From: Harmothoe impar
Taxonomy: Eukaryota; Annelida; Polychaeta; Phyllodocida; Polynoidae
Reading direction: 5' to 3'
Assembly (NCBI GenBank): GCA_947462335.1
Contig: OX381704.1
Span: forward strand, 44,892,942-44,956,941
Length of the DNA: 64,000 nt
The notes beneath the pieces are model-generated. The model ran no database searches. It saw only the letters and a program-made list of their open reading frames with translations, and was not told the origin of the DNA. Shown here one piece after another: positions 23,750 to 33,769 of this stretch. The translations under genes were made by a program, and so were the position numbers. Each line of letters begins with the position of its first letter. Position 1 is the first letter of the stretch.

Positions 23750-23784
23750 GTCTCTCTCTCTGTCTCCTTCCTATCTCTGTCTCT
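23479..23784. repeat. (TC)n/(TCTCTG)n microsatellite
   Basis: About 300 bp of CT dinucleotides with interspersed CTCTGT and one TGTC run. Long open frames through it on both strands are repeat artefacts and are not annotated as genes. Confidence 0.95.
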
Positions 23785-23794
23785 GAATTGTTTA

Positions 23795-24008
23795 TTTGTC
23801 GTCATGATGCACCAACGTAATGCTGACAGGTAACTCACTGACACTGCGCTGGTATATAATGGTAACGCTTCGGGAGTGTCTCAACCCCATTCAGTCGGCA
23901 TGATGCATGAATACAGTCCTGGCGAGTTGTTATAGACCACAGGTGATGCATCACGGCGGCGAAAGGCCATCGTGAATAAAGCACACTATGGCTGCGACTA
24001 AAGGGTTA
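23795..24008. repeat. dispersed CCCTTTAA family copy
   Basis: It contains CATGATGCATGAATACAGTC and CTGGCGAGTTGTTATAG and ends GGCTGCGACTAAAGGGTTAG, matching the other copies. A shorter piece lies at 24180-24262 (TGGTGCATGAATGCAGCCCC). Confidence 0.6.
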
Positions 24009-24331
24009 GATATGGCGTAGAACTATACTCCACTGGCTATGGTATTACTATAGCCTACTTTTGAGTTGTACGTAGAAGATAATTTCCTACTGTGGGTCTT
24101 CACCTACGTCATAAGATACTAAAGATAGTAGGCTAATTAAATGAATTCCGTGATGTGCTTTACTTACACACGATGCATTTCTGTTGGACCTGTTGTGGTG
24201 CATGAATGCAGCCCCAGGCTTATGGTCGTGGGGACGAATTCGCCAAGTGACTAGACGCGGTGCATGTTTCCCATAATCTTAAAAAAGCATATTTCCAGCA
24301 TGAAATACTTAGATTTAGGGTGTTAGTGTCA

Positions 24332-27300
24332 CAAATAATGGCAAATACTGGATAGCTCTCTCAGGTGAGAGGACAGACGTTCAGAGCGTTATCTTAATCT
24401 AAGTCTTAAAGTCTTAATTCAGTGTCTTACCCAGGGCCGCTTTCATCATCAAAAATAAATCATTTCAAGCCGGCAACCAGCTCAGAGGAACTCAGGATGT
24501 CTCTAATAGAAGAAAAAGAAGAAAAAGAAACGGGGGTTGGGGGGCAGAGCCCCCCATTACATACTACGTAATAGTAGGTACCCCAGAGGAGCGCTGCGCT
24601 CCCGTGAAAAGGACCAAATGTCAGAGCATAAGAGCAATCTTTACATGCTCTTCACAGCCAGACCAATGATCATACAGGAATAGCAGACCACTCACCAGAA
24701 AGATATGGATCTCCTGGTGATATCTATTATCAATGCTCTGAATTTTGAGCAGCCTTAGTCTATAAAAATTGGTCTTTACTGAAGGCTGATTTCCTATCAG
24801 TTAGACACTTTGTCACCTGTTTTCTACCAGGCTATTTTCCTACCTTTCCTTTCCAGTGGTCTTGCCATTCCACCATGGGTTGGACCTATACAATATAGGC
24901 ACCGTTGGATAGCTATGATTCAAACCTTTATTTGTATCCCCGGCACAATTATGAATAATTTTTTTTGAAATTATGGCTGCATTAATAATAATAAAACATC
25001 TTAAATAGACAAGTAATTCTCAAAAGAATTGATTGTGCCGCACCATGCCATGAAGCTCGAATTCTCTAGAATACCCATGTTGAAACAGCTATGCAATTCT
25101 ATGGATGGGGCCGATGTGAGACTAAATCTAGGAAATAATCTTTGTAAAATAAGTATGATAACCCCTTGGCCATGTCCTAAATTGAGTAGGTGTATGCGCT
25201 GTAAGTATATGGGAGCACAATTAGGTACAGGCACTCAATACAGACCCACATTCCAGTAAGTGAAGGGAAGAATATAGCTTAGAGTCAACAAAATTGCAAG
25301 AAAATGTTTCTTATATGTGACCCATCTAGGGTAAAGACCACTTCAGGCGGGATTTTTAGCTCTGGTTTTGGACACTAGGAGGCACCATAGTTGCAAAAGA
25401 GTGTTAAATACATGAAAAAATCCCATCAGTTACCCAAAACTGAAAACAGAAAGCAGAAATTCCCTCTAGAATCAAATTTAGATTTATAAATCCAATTTTA
25501 CTTGGTTATTTTAAAATAAAACTGATTTTTCATGATTATCATCATTTACTATGGGATACAATGCAATCAGAGCTTATTTATCATTTTCAATTAGTGATAT
25601 GTATTAATGTTTGAAAAGCAATTCCCACAATACTACCAGGATTTTTTTTAGCTCATGATATCTCATTTTAAACATTATGACACCAATTTCCCCTCGCCTG
25701 GTCACATATGTTTCTTAACTGTTTCACACCTTTGCTTGACAGAAAAAAATATTCAGCACCAGATTACTGTTGAGAAAGTGGATTAGATATGACATGGCCA
25801 CCAGTGATACAAATATGGATGAACCTTCTGTGGTTCCTTTACCATGGACTGGAGGAACAACGTGGCAGCCCATGCATAAGGAAAATAATCATTCTCCCAA
25901 AGGCAGACCCCATTAAATAACTCACTAGCTCTGAGGATTATATTATAATTATATGATATGATCATTCATTTGGAATTCCATGGAAGTATATGTTATCAAT
26001 ATTTTGAATATTGCTATTTCACATGCTATGGATCTTCATTGAACATACAAACACCCCTTTTCACTTGAAAAATCCTGGTACCAGGTGTTTTGACTCTAGT
26101 ACATGAATCTCAAAATGTTGATAGAATAAATCCTTCCATACATATCCATATAGATGAATTAAATGGAGATTATGATTTATCCCATACATGCATTATTCTC
26201 TCACTTTGACTTTTGTTGTGGGCATATTGGTTTTGGAGGCACTCCTAGGGATGAATGTGGTGTATAATTTTCTTGCTGCATACTCATTTGAAGTAGGTGA
26301 TAACCAATGATCAAGCTTTCTTTGCAATTAGTTTGAATGCAATACCTTTATTTACTGGACTTACAGCTGGGGCCAGGTGTACTCATGCATGGCAGAGGAC
26401 AGGTGAGTGGGGCTAGCAGCCACCACCACTCCACTCACACTACCTGTGTACATATATGTTTACCATAAAACCAAGCTAAACACCACTTTGTGATCTATAT
26501 TATTTTCTATAGTTTAAGCAGTGTATACTAACCCTGCTTTCATTATGATCTAAAATAGACTCCTAAGATATGATTATGTGCTGACTTCCATGGTAGAGTA
26601 AGGGAATAGAACAGATGGTAGAATCTCAATACAACTCTTCCCCTTCCTCAAAAAGGGGGATCTGCCCCCAAAAATGCAAAATTTATTTGTGTTCCCTTAT
26701 CTATAGAAATATATAGGCTTGTCTCTGAGAAATTTGGGAATTTTTTTTTTTTTGGGGGGGGGGGGGGTGGGGGGTGAATTTTTCTTGGGTCCTCTCCCAA
26801 AATCTTTTTTCAAGATACTCTACGCTTCGAATTTCAAGAGAATCCGACCACTGGTTGTGATTCTATTGCCCTTTATATGGGATGGGCCTGCAGGTGACCA
26901 CTGGCTTATGACTGGGACAAGGCTATAAATAAGTGATTTTGTCATTTTTAAACATCAGTAGGTCACTAAATCTCGATGGGAATGTGATGAAAAAAAATTC
27001 AAGACACTCTATACCAGTTGTACATATGTTTTCCACAATATAAAGGTGCTCAACCTAAAACCCTTGAAGTTGTATATGGCCTGAAAATGGAAGAATGCCT
27101 ATTTTCACTAGCCTTTCCTGTGCAAAGTAGGATTTTGAGGGGCATATTATGTCAATTTGTGTGCAAATATATGTTATACCAAGATCATTTCCCAAAGGGA
27201 GCATATGGTTTATCATGAATTAGCTATCAAGCACAATCTGGCTGTGTTATATTTGATGTATGAACAACCTAAAAATGCTCAATTGGCCCATCAGGAAAAA

Positions 27301-27627
27301 AAGACAAATATAAGGTAAAACTTTTTTTCTTGAAAAAATCATAATAAATCAACCATTCAAAGGATTTCAACATAACTGATGTCCTTCCTTCACATTCTTT
27401 TCAAGCTTTCTAACGATACTATTGCCGAATCTTTAGGCTATTTATCTTCAAAATACCTGTGGTACCTAGTAATAGTAATACTTTCAAAATATTATTTATT
27501 TTTAATGACATAAGCAGCCTCTACTAAAGTTAAGACCAATAAGACTGTCTTAATAGTCTTAATAAGATAACGATCTGAACGTCTGTCCTCTCACCTAGGA
27601 GAGCTATCCCGTGCGTGCCAAATAATG
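24332..27627. mobile_element. 3.3-kb DNA transposon, 9-bp duplication, non-autonomous
   Basis: The element runs from 24341 to 27618 (3,278 bp). Its ends are inverted: the left has GGATAGCTCTC, then AGGTGAGAGGACAGACGTTC, then GTTATCTTA, and the right has the complement with few changes. CAAATAATG flanks both sides (24332-24340 and 27619-27627), a perfect 9-bp duplication. Subterminal AGTCTTAA words recur inside both ends. A 9-bp duplication fits Mutator-like (MULE) insertion. No transposase frame is visible; the interior is AT-rich with a T/G homopolymer block near 26740-26777. It is most likely a non-autonomous copy. Confidence 0.75.
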
Positions 27628-28129
27628 TGGATGTAAATGGAAATCTTACACTTGTGCCACGCGCCATCCTGGCACGGAATAGCACTTCATCACTATGACA
27701 TTGAACTGAGTTTTTGTTGGGTTTAGACAGTCCCTGTGGTTAGCTTGGAACCAACAAACTGTTTAAAAGGAACCGGAACCAGAAAGAATGATGGAACTAC
27801 TGCCATCATAGTTTCTGATTCCTGTCTACTGGTTCCAACCTACCAGCAGGGATTGCCCAAACGCAGCAAACTGCATGCTCAAGGTGGAAGGCTCTCTGCC
27901 ATCCGACCTGGTGGCTCCAAGAGTCCAACTGTATAATGTGAAGAGTTGCAACCAATATTGTATCAATATAAGAACCATTATGATCCATTATAACTACAAT
28001 ATTTAATGTACAATGGATGTACGGATAAGGACAGTATCATTAGGGTTGTTGTTTACTGTAGTCATAATATTGGTCTTGAAGGATATCATTTTGGTTCTAA
28101 ACTATAACATAGTACATAATATATATTCT
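27628..28129. other. intergenic, no feature seen
   Basis: Single-copy-looking AT-rich sequence. A short open frame at 27736-27936 has no splice or homology support. Confidence 0.4.
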
Positions 28130-28698
28130 CTATGCCAATGTGTAATATGATGGTAGAAAACAGTGGAGTCTAAGTTGGACATTTTCCTACTGAACATTTT
28201 TGAGAAAATTTGTGTTTTGTGTCCCTTTTTTGTGTTTTAGTACATTTCCTATATAAATATATTATGGTCGTCAGCATTTCTCATTTTTAGGTATTAAAGA
28301 ATTAGACTTTTTAAAATTCACAGTGGGATTTCTGAGTATCCCTCCCCCCTTCTAGAAAGGCTGTTCTTTGGGAAAAAATCATTTGATAATGTATTTGGTC
28401 TCTGAAATAGAGTGAGTTTTGTCATAGTTTAAGGTGGGTCTATCTGATGCCAATTCTGTTTACTGCGCCGTTTTCTGCACTCATGGACACAGACACATTT
28501 ACACCCACACAGACCTACACATAGGCCTAGGCATGAACATGGCCTTCTCCAGCTACCTGGATTTCTACTTTGATGAGATAGCTTTCTGTTGGTGCACCTA
28601 AGGACTCAGTTGCATGCATGTCAATGTCCAGTTTTAGATATGTACCCATATGGTGCATTGGAGTGCTATAATGTTGGACTGCTCTATATTATATAATT
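28130..28698. mobile_element. internally deleted copy of the 14165-16372 repeat
   Basis: Its 5' part matches 14165-14490 and its 3' part matches 16197-16372, but only about 50 bp lie between them instead of 1.7 kb. The two copies look related by internal deletion, as in non-autonomous DNA transposons. No coding capacity is seen. Confidence 0.65.
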
Positions 28699-28772
28699 GC
28701 AGCCGGCAGGTCGGATGGCCGACAGCGTCTTGCTTTTTGGACTTAGCGACAAAGGACAGGAGGAGAAACTAG

Positions 28773-28961
28773 ATAAGCTGGGACTCCACTACCCGATTTT
28801 TTCTTCTGATCGGACCTATTCTCACAAATCGGACCCAAACAGATTGTAAATATAAACAAACCCTGAAGCATAGGGTTGTTTCTATTTACTTCTGTTTGTG
28901 TCCGATTTGTGAGAATGGGTCCGATCTGACGATAAAATCGGGTAGTGGAGTCCCAGCAATA
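28773..28961. mobile_element. 183-bp MITE, 3-bp duplication (copy A)
   Basis: The element spans 28776-28958. The ends are AGCTGGGACTCCACTACCC and its complement, and the two arms pair along almost the whole length. The flanks are ATA on both sides. A second full copy at 45242-45423 has the same length and a TAT/TAT flank. A 3-bp AT-rich duplication suggests a PIF/Harbinger-type element. Confidence 0.8.
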
Positions 28962-28974
28962 GGGACATGGGGCA

Positions 28975-29035
28975 TTTATTAGAATCGATATAGCGACATG
29001 GGCATTTCTTAAAAGCGACACGGCGATATGCCCCG
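28975..29035. repeat. CGACATGGGCATTTCTTAAA-type repeat
   Basis: Two units of a roughly 30-bp word (CGATATAGCGACATGGGC, CATTTCTTAAAAGCGACACG) that also occurs inside the giant element at 37808-37900 and 38120-38165. The downstream 29036-29867 has no gene; near 29785-29870 it holds a 21-bp AACATTCCAAATAAG duplication next to the giant element's target site. Confidence 0.5.
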
Positions 29036-29873
29036 CTGCCTACCAAGGACCCCCACAGACTCACCTCTATAGAGAGAATTATATCCATCATAGATCTATA
29101 GGATAACTGCACACCTGTCCACTCCATGTTATTATCCATCATCTGAGTCATTGCCAAGGTCACCGGCCTGTCACTATTTAGCCTACACTAATACCAGGAA
29201 TGTGAGGCAATGGACCTTTGCGCTAATTGCAGGAATCTGAGAAGTACAGGTGTATATGACTAGACACGTCTAAGAATGTGATACATTCAGACGTATACAT
29301 CAATCGCGTTGTTATTAGATCTTTAATTAAGCACGGGAGGGGGGGCATAGAGGCCTACATTTTATATATGTGACCAGGAACGTAAAAGTGGTACTGCGGG
29401 GGGATTATATCATCTAAGTTTAAGTTTACTATTTAAGATTTTTAAAACGAGACATCATAAATAAAAACGATAAAAGTAATAGGCTCTAAATTCACTGTAT
29501 CCCATAACTACTACTAAGATTATGAAAAAATCTGATTTACTAAAAACATAACCCAAAAAGAATATTAATTGTAGAATTTTAGTAGGAATTTTCAAGATAT
29601 ATGTAAAAAATATGTAAGATATTTTTGGCAAACTTCATGAGATGGTTTTGTCCATAAATTCCATTATAGAAGAGATATTTATATGCTGATTTCAACGTTA
29701 GGTGCCTGATGGATCCCTTTATTGACCTGAATTACCTTTATTACATTTTAGAATGAAAGAATGGTTTCCATGGCGACCAGAAACATCAATTTAGGGGGAA
29801 AACATTCCAAATAAGATTTAAAACATTCCAAATAAGGATATATTCTCTCAGAATGGAATGTTCTAATAAGAAT

Positions 29874-30262
29874 AGTAGTATAGTATGTATCAGAACGGGA
29901 CTATAGTTAACTACTGTTTATTACTCAATCGACATGCAGCCAATCAGAGGCCTCCATTTGGTCACGTGACCCCCTCATTTGCATAATTACGTAATAGGCC
30001 ACGCCCCCTCATTTGCATAATTACGTAATAGGCCACGCCCCCTTGATCACCAGCCAATCAGAGGCTTCCATTTGGTCACGTGACCCCCTCATTTGCATAA
30101 TAGGCCACACCCCCTTGATCACGTGACCCTTTCATTTGCATAATAAGCCACGCCCTCTTGATCACCAGCCAATCAGAGGTCGCCATTTGGTCACGCGACC
30201 CCCTCATTTGCATAATAGACCACGCCCCCTTGATCACGTGACCCCTTCATTGACATGATAGA
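29874..30262 (+). repeat. left terminal inverted repeat, motif array
   Basis: After the unique outer ~60 bp comes an array of ~70-bp units, each carrying AGCCAATCAGAGG, CCATTTGGTCACGTGACC, CCCTCATTTGCATAAT and GGCCACGCCCCC. I count five exact ATTTGCAT octamers, four CACGTG and three CCAATCAG in it. These are textbook sites for Oct, USF/MYC-type, NF-Y and Sp1/KLF factors. TACGTAATA occurs twice. A minus-strand AATAAA lies at 29917-29922 and could terminate transcripts leaving the element. Confidence 0.85.
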
Positions 30263-30415
30263 CCACAACAACATCACGTGACTATCTTTGTTTGTAAACA
30301 ACACCACGTGGCTCTCTTTGTTTGTAAACAACACCACGTGGCTCTCTTGTTTGTAAATAAGACCTACTAAGTTTAGGCATAGGTAACAGCAGTGTTTGTA
30401 AATAACGCCTACTAT
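30263..30415 (+). promoter_or_regulatory. CACGTG plus forkhead-site repeats inside left end
   Basis: Three units of ~31 bp each pair CCACGTGGC or TCACGTGAC with TTTGTTTGTAAACAA, a strong forkhead (FOX) core. Two looser copies (GTTTGTAAATAA) follow. The array lies directly beyond the 3' end of the alanine-rich gene. Confidence 0.5.
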
Positions 30416-30419
30416 GTTT

Positions 30420-31751
30420 TCAGTCATAGGTGTCTAGAGCAGCAGCAGCAGCAGCATCTTCAGCAGCAGCAGCAGCAGCAGCCGCGTCATAAGTGTCTAG
30501 AGCAGTAGCCACGTCATAGATGACTAGTGCAGCAGCAGCAGCAGCATCTTCAGCAGCAGCAGCAGCAGCAGCAGCATCATAGGTGTCTAGAGCAGGAGTA
30601 GCAGGAGCGTCATAGGTGTCTAGAGCAGTGGCAGCAGCAGCAGCAGCAGCATCATAGGTGTCTAGAGCAGGAGTAGCAGGAGCGTCATAGGTGTCTAGAG
30701 CAGTGGCAGCAGCAGTAGCAGCAGCGGCAGCAGCAGTAGCAGCAGCAGCATCAACAGTATCTTCAGCAAAAGCAGCAGCAGCCGCGTCATAGGTGTCTAG
30801 AGCAGTGGCAGCAGCAGTAGCAGCAGCGGCAGCAGCAGTAGCAGCAGCAGCATCAACAGTATCTTCAGCAAAAGCAGCAGCAGCCGCCTCATAGGTGTCT
30901 AGAGCAGCGGCAGCAGCATCTTCAGCAGCAGCAGCAGCAGTAGCAGCAGCGGCAGCAGTATCTTCAGCAGCAGCAGCGTCATAGGTGTCTAGAGCAGCAG
31001 CGTCATAGGTGTCTAGAGCATCAGCCGCAGCAGCAGCAGCATCTTCAGCAGCAGCAGCCTCATCAGCAGCAGTAGCAGCAGCAGCAGCAACATCTTGAGC
31101 ATCAACAGCAGCTTCAGCAAAAGCAAAAGCCCGTAACTTAGCATCATGGGCATCAGCTATAGCCGTAACAGCGACACTGCGACTAGCAGAAGCAAAACAG
31201 GCTATTTGTTTAGCAGCTGTACAAGCATTAATAGCATTAGCCCTAGCAGCAGCCGCAACAGCGGCACTTTTAGCAGGCGTTGCAGCATCAGTAGCAGCAG
31301 CATCGGTAGCAAGAGCGGAAACAGTAGCAAAAAGATTAGCAGCACGAGCAGCAGCGGCGAGAGTAACAGCAACGTTGTTAGCAGCATTGGCAACTTCGTA
31401 TGCTGCATGTGTAGCACGAACAGCGATACGAGCTTCACGTTTTGCACGAGCAGCAGCATTAGCTGCAGAAGTAGCCCTCACACTTTCCAGCCACCCGTAC
31501 GAATCTTGATAAAAACCAACTTCCACCTTACGAGCTTCACGTTTTGCACGAGCAGCAGCATTAGCTGCAGAAGTAGCCCTCACACTTTCCAGCCACCCGT
31601 ACGAATCTTGATAAAAACTAACCTCCACCTTGCTACTTGTTGACTCATCAGTAAACATGGACGTCTCCTCATGTGGTGTTGTCGCGGCTCTGTAGTAGTG
31701 TTGGGATTGCTCACATTCGGTAGAACGTAGAGTGATTCCTGATGACGCCAT
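30420..31751 (-). CDS. alanine-rich repeat protein, element cargo, 443 aa
   Basis: I do not recognise this protein. The frame starts at an ATG (31749-31751), is open for 443 codons and ends in TGA. Residues ~1-40 are ordinary in composition. Residues ~42-109 are two near-identical 34-residue units (KVEVGFYQDSYGWLESVR then ATSAANAAARAKREAR). From ~110 the chain is alanine-rich with regular Arg/Lys, as in amphipathic helices. From ~230 it is a degenerate array of AAAAEDAAAA and ALDTYDAAA units, encoded by GCT/GCA-rich repeats. There is no signal peptide or membrane segment. The non-repetitive start, the frame held through 1.3 kb and the duplicated 34-mer speak for a real protein. The triplet-repeat tail could also stay open by chance. 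No TATA box was found upstream, and the only downstream poly(A) signal seen is in the inverted repeat. Confidence 0.6.
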   Translation of the reverse strand: MASSGITLRSTECEQSQHYYRAATTPHEETSMFTDESTSSKVEVSFYQDSYGWLESVRATSAANAAARAKREARKVEVGFYQDSYGWLESVRATSAANAAARAKREARIAVRATHAAYEVANAANNVAVTLAAAARAANLFATVSALATDAAATDAATPAKSAAVAAAARANAINACTAAKQIACFASASRSVAVTAIADAHDAKLRAFAFAEAAVDAQDVAAAAATAADEAAAAEDAAAAAADALDTYDAAALDTYDAAAAEDTAAAAATAAAAAEDAAAAALDTYEAAAAAFAEDTVDAAAATAAAAAATAAATALDTYDAAAAAFAEDTVDAAAATAAAAAATAAATALDTYDAPATPALDTYDAAAAAAATALDTYDAPATPALDTYDAAAAAAAAEDAAAAAALVIYDVATALDTYDAAAAAAAAEDAAAAAALDTYD

Positions 31752-32044
31752 GCTGAAGGTGGTTGAAGAAGTGTGTGGGACTCATGTTTCACTCTCGCTT
31801 ATGTACTAGGCTCCGAGATAAGCTTCTTAACTCAGGAGGAAAACTCTCACTAGGAAGGCGACCGGCTGTCTACCTGTGTAGGCGCGGGTTCGTTACATCT
31901 TTAATCCTGTTCGACCCTCCGAGGAAATACATGAAAAAACAAAAGACTCGAATCCGCAGACAGTAGGAAGCTATAAGGAGCTTAACTCGTGTTTGATTTA
32001 AGCTGTCTACCACACGCACGCGCTTGTAGTCACAGCTAGAGTGG

Positions 32045-32560
32045 CAGACTTCTGTCCGCCCGCTGGCGCATGACAATCGACTTTAGACACCCCCTGTAGT
32101 TTGTTTTTTTGCATACACAGTTGACTAGCATCTTAAGCTCTTACTCAGCTATAAGCCCATATACATGTAACGCGCATTACTCTTCTCTATGGTAATTATC
32201 AGATCGATTTAAGGGTGGAAAGGGCTTAGGTGATGTAGATCCCTCTCTAGCTGAAAACAGGCTTAGACTATAGTATGTAGGCAGCTGGCCGCGTTAAACA
32301 CCCCTGTAGTTTTTTGTATACACTCTCGATCCCCTCTCTAGGTGAAAACAAAAGCTTAGAAGATGAGGTGATCCGGCCACTGGCTGGCGCGTCACACCTG
32401 GCGTTAATCACCCCCTGTAGGCTTTGTATACGCTCTCTAAGTGAAAAACAAAAAAGCTCCCTCCACGGGCTGGCGCGTCACACCTGTCGTTAAAACGCCC
32501 CCTGGAGTCTTAGTATACACAGGTGCCCCGCCTTATCTATTCACCAGCTATAAGCCCATA
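32045..32560 (+). repeat. four to five ~100-bp promoter-like modules
   Basis: The modules share GGCTGGCGCGTCACACCTG, CGTTAA..(C)ACCCCCTG(T/G)AG, a GTATACAC/GTATACGC block and CTCTCTAGGTGAAAACA. GCTATAAGCCCATATAC occurs at 32151 and 32547, and a better TATA (CTATATAAAG) follows at 32646. They look like repeated upstream elements of a plus-strand transcription unit. Confidence 0.55.
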
Positions 32561-32646
32561 TACGCGTACATGCGATTTTTGATACCCTCTCTGGAATAGG
32601 GTGGGGCTCAAGGTGAAAACAAGATTAGTCCATTCGCTCTCTCAGC

Positions 32647-32761
32647 TATATAAAGAGCCTCAATTGTTCTTGCAACAGCACTTCACCACCGGTACACTAT
32701 CAGTCACGAGGCAGATGTTTGCGGCATGGGTCATACAGGTTACCTACTAATAGCGGTTTGG
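32647..32761 (+). promoter_or_regulatory. TATA box and candidate first exon
   Basis: TATATAAAG at 32647-32655 is followed by an ATG in very good context (GCGGCATGG, 32726-32728). The frame MGHTGYLLIAVW runs straight into a consensus splice donor, TGG|GTGAGT, at 32762. The hydrophobic start could be the head of a signal peptide. I could not find a convincing second exon, so this is a candidate only. Confidence 0.3.
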
Positions 32762-33321
32762 GTGAGTAGATCACTTTTTTTCCCCTAAAAAACAAAAAAA
32801 AAAACCCACTTATGACTCAGGTATGTATATGTAGCACTGTTAGTGTAAGTACACAGTAGAATCTACTGTACTATAGACTCGGCCCTCTGAAGACGGCGGA
32901 GCGCGTTAATGCGCGGGTCTGTGGCGGCGTCACTTGTTTTTTATTCTAACTAAAAAGTCAGAAGTCGATCTACGACCTATCAAAGACAAATTTGTGATAA
33001 GTTCAAACTAAATAAGACAGTTTGAGCGTCTCTTAGTCGCTGTCAAAGATGCGAATAACGAACGCGCTGAGGGCGGGGTTCAGGTCACGTATAGTTCCTT
33101 GCTCTTTCGTCAGATGGCGCCACAATAGGGGATTTGTACATTCCTACGATGCTCGCGAACATTTCAACGCATAATGAGCTATATAGGCAACAAAGTGTGC
33201 TTCTGAATATATTAAAATATAAAAACAATTCAATATTGTGTATTTCTGATAGAAATGAGGCAGTTTCTTTGAATACCAACTAAACTATAGCGAGATGAAA
33301 AATACCACACCATATCTAAGG

Positions 33322-33555
33322 CTTTATAAAAGATACATAGGCAGAAACTCTCGCCGAGTAGGTAATCTGAAAAACGAACCAACTCGTTGTGCCACAAGGG
33401 CCCCCACTCAACGGGGGCCTTTTGAGCTCAGGCATGTTGTTTCTCAACACTAGGTGTAATTAATTACGCCCATGTTGAGTAGCATCTACTAACCAACTGA
33501 CAGTGTCAGTTGGTTGGCCCCTCTTTAGGGGCCACACAATAAATAAAGAATAGAG
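33322..33555 (+). ncRNA. candidate structured RNA: TATA, four hairpins, poly(A) signal
   Basis: CTTTATAAAAG (33321-33331) is a good TATA box. Beyond the expected start come four hairpins: GGCCCCC-ACTCAAC-GGGGGCC (~33399-33419), CTCAACA...TGTTGAG around GGTGTAATTAATTACGCC (~33444-33480), CCAACTGACA-G-TGTCAGTTGG (~33492-33512) and GGCCCCT-CTTT-AGGGGCC (~33516-33533). ACACAATAAATAAAG follows at once. The last hairpin plus ACACA resembles the replication-dependent histone 3' stem-loop, though its stem is 7 bp rather than 6 and no histone frame is present. No open frame is found between TATA and AATAAA. The hairpins are seen; the RNA is an inference. Confidence 0.4.
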
Positions 33556-33769
33556 ACCTAAGGGAACGTTCACAAACGTCTCCCCTTCCTACGGGGTGGG
33601 TGGGTCTTTGGGTTTAGTGACAAAACAGCGACATGTCAGTTCTCTTTTTTTTTCCAAGTCTACATATTATTTATGATTAAAAAAATTTAAAAAAAAACCA
33701 CGCTAATAAAGTGCGCTGATCAAAAACTGAATAGAAAAATAACCAAAAATAGGTTGGTAGCTGATCGGT

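Noticed and set aside
23266..23844. Long Ser/Leu-rich and Arg/Glu-rich frames on both strands
   Set aside because: They arise from the CT microsatellite and have no other coding signal.
31146..31643. Ser-rich plus-strand frame and Leu-rich minus frame overlapping the alanine-rich gene
   Set aside because: Triplet-repeat shadows in other frames. The alanine frame is longer, has its own ATG and a non-repetitive head.
33516..33538. A true histone gene 3' end
   Set aside because: The stem-loop is similar but one base pair too long and no histone frame lies upstream.
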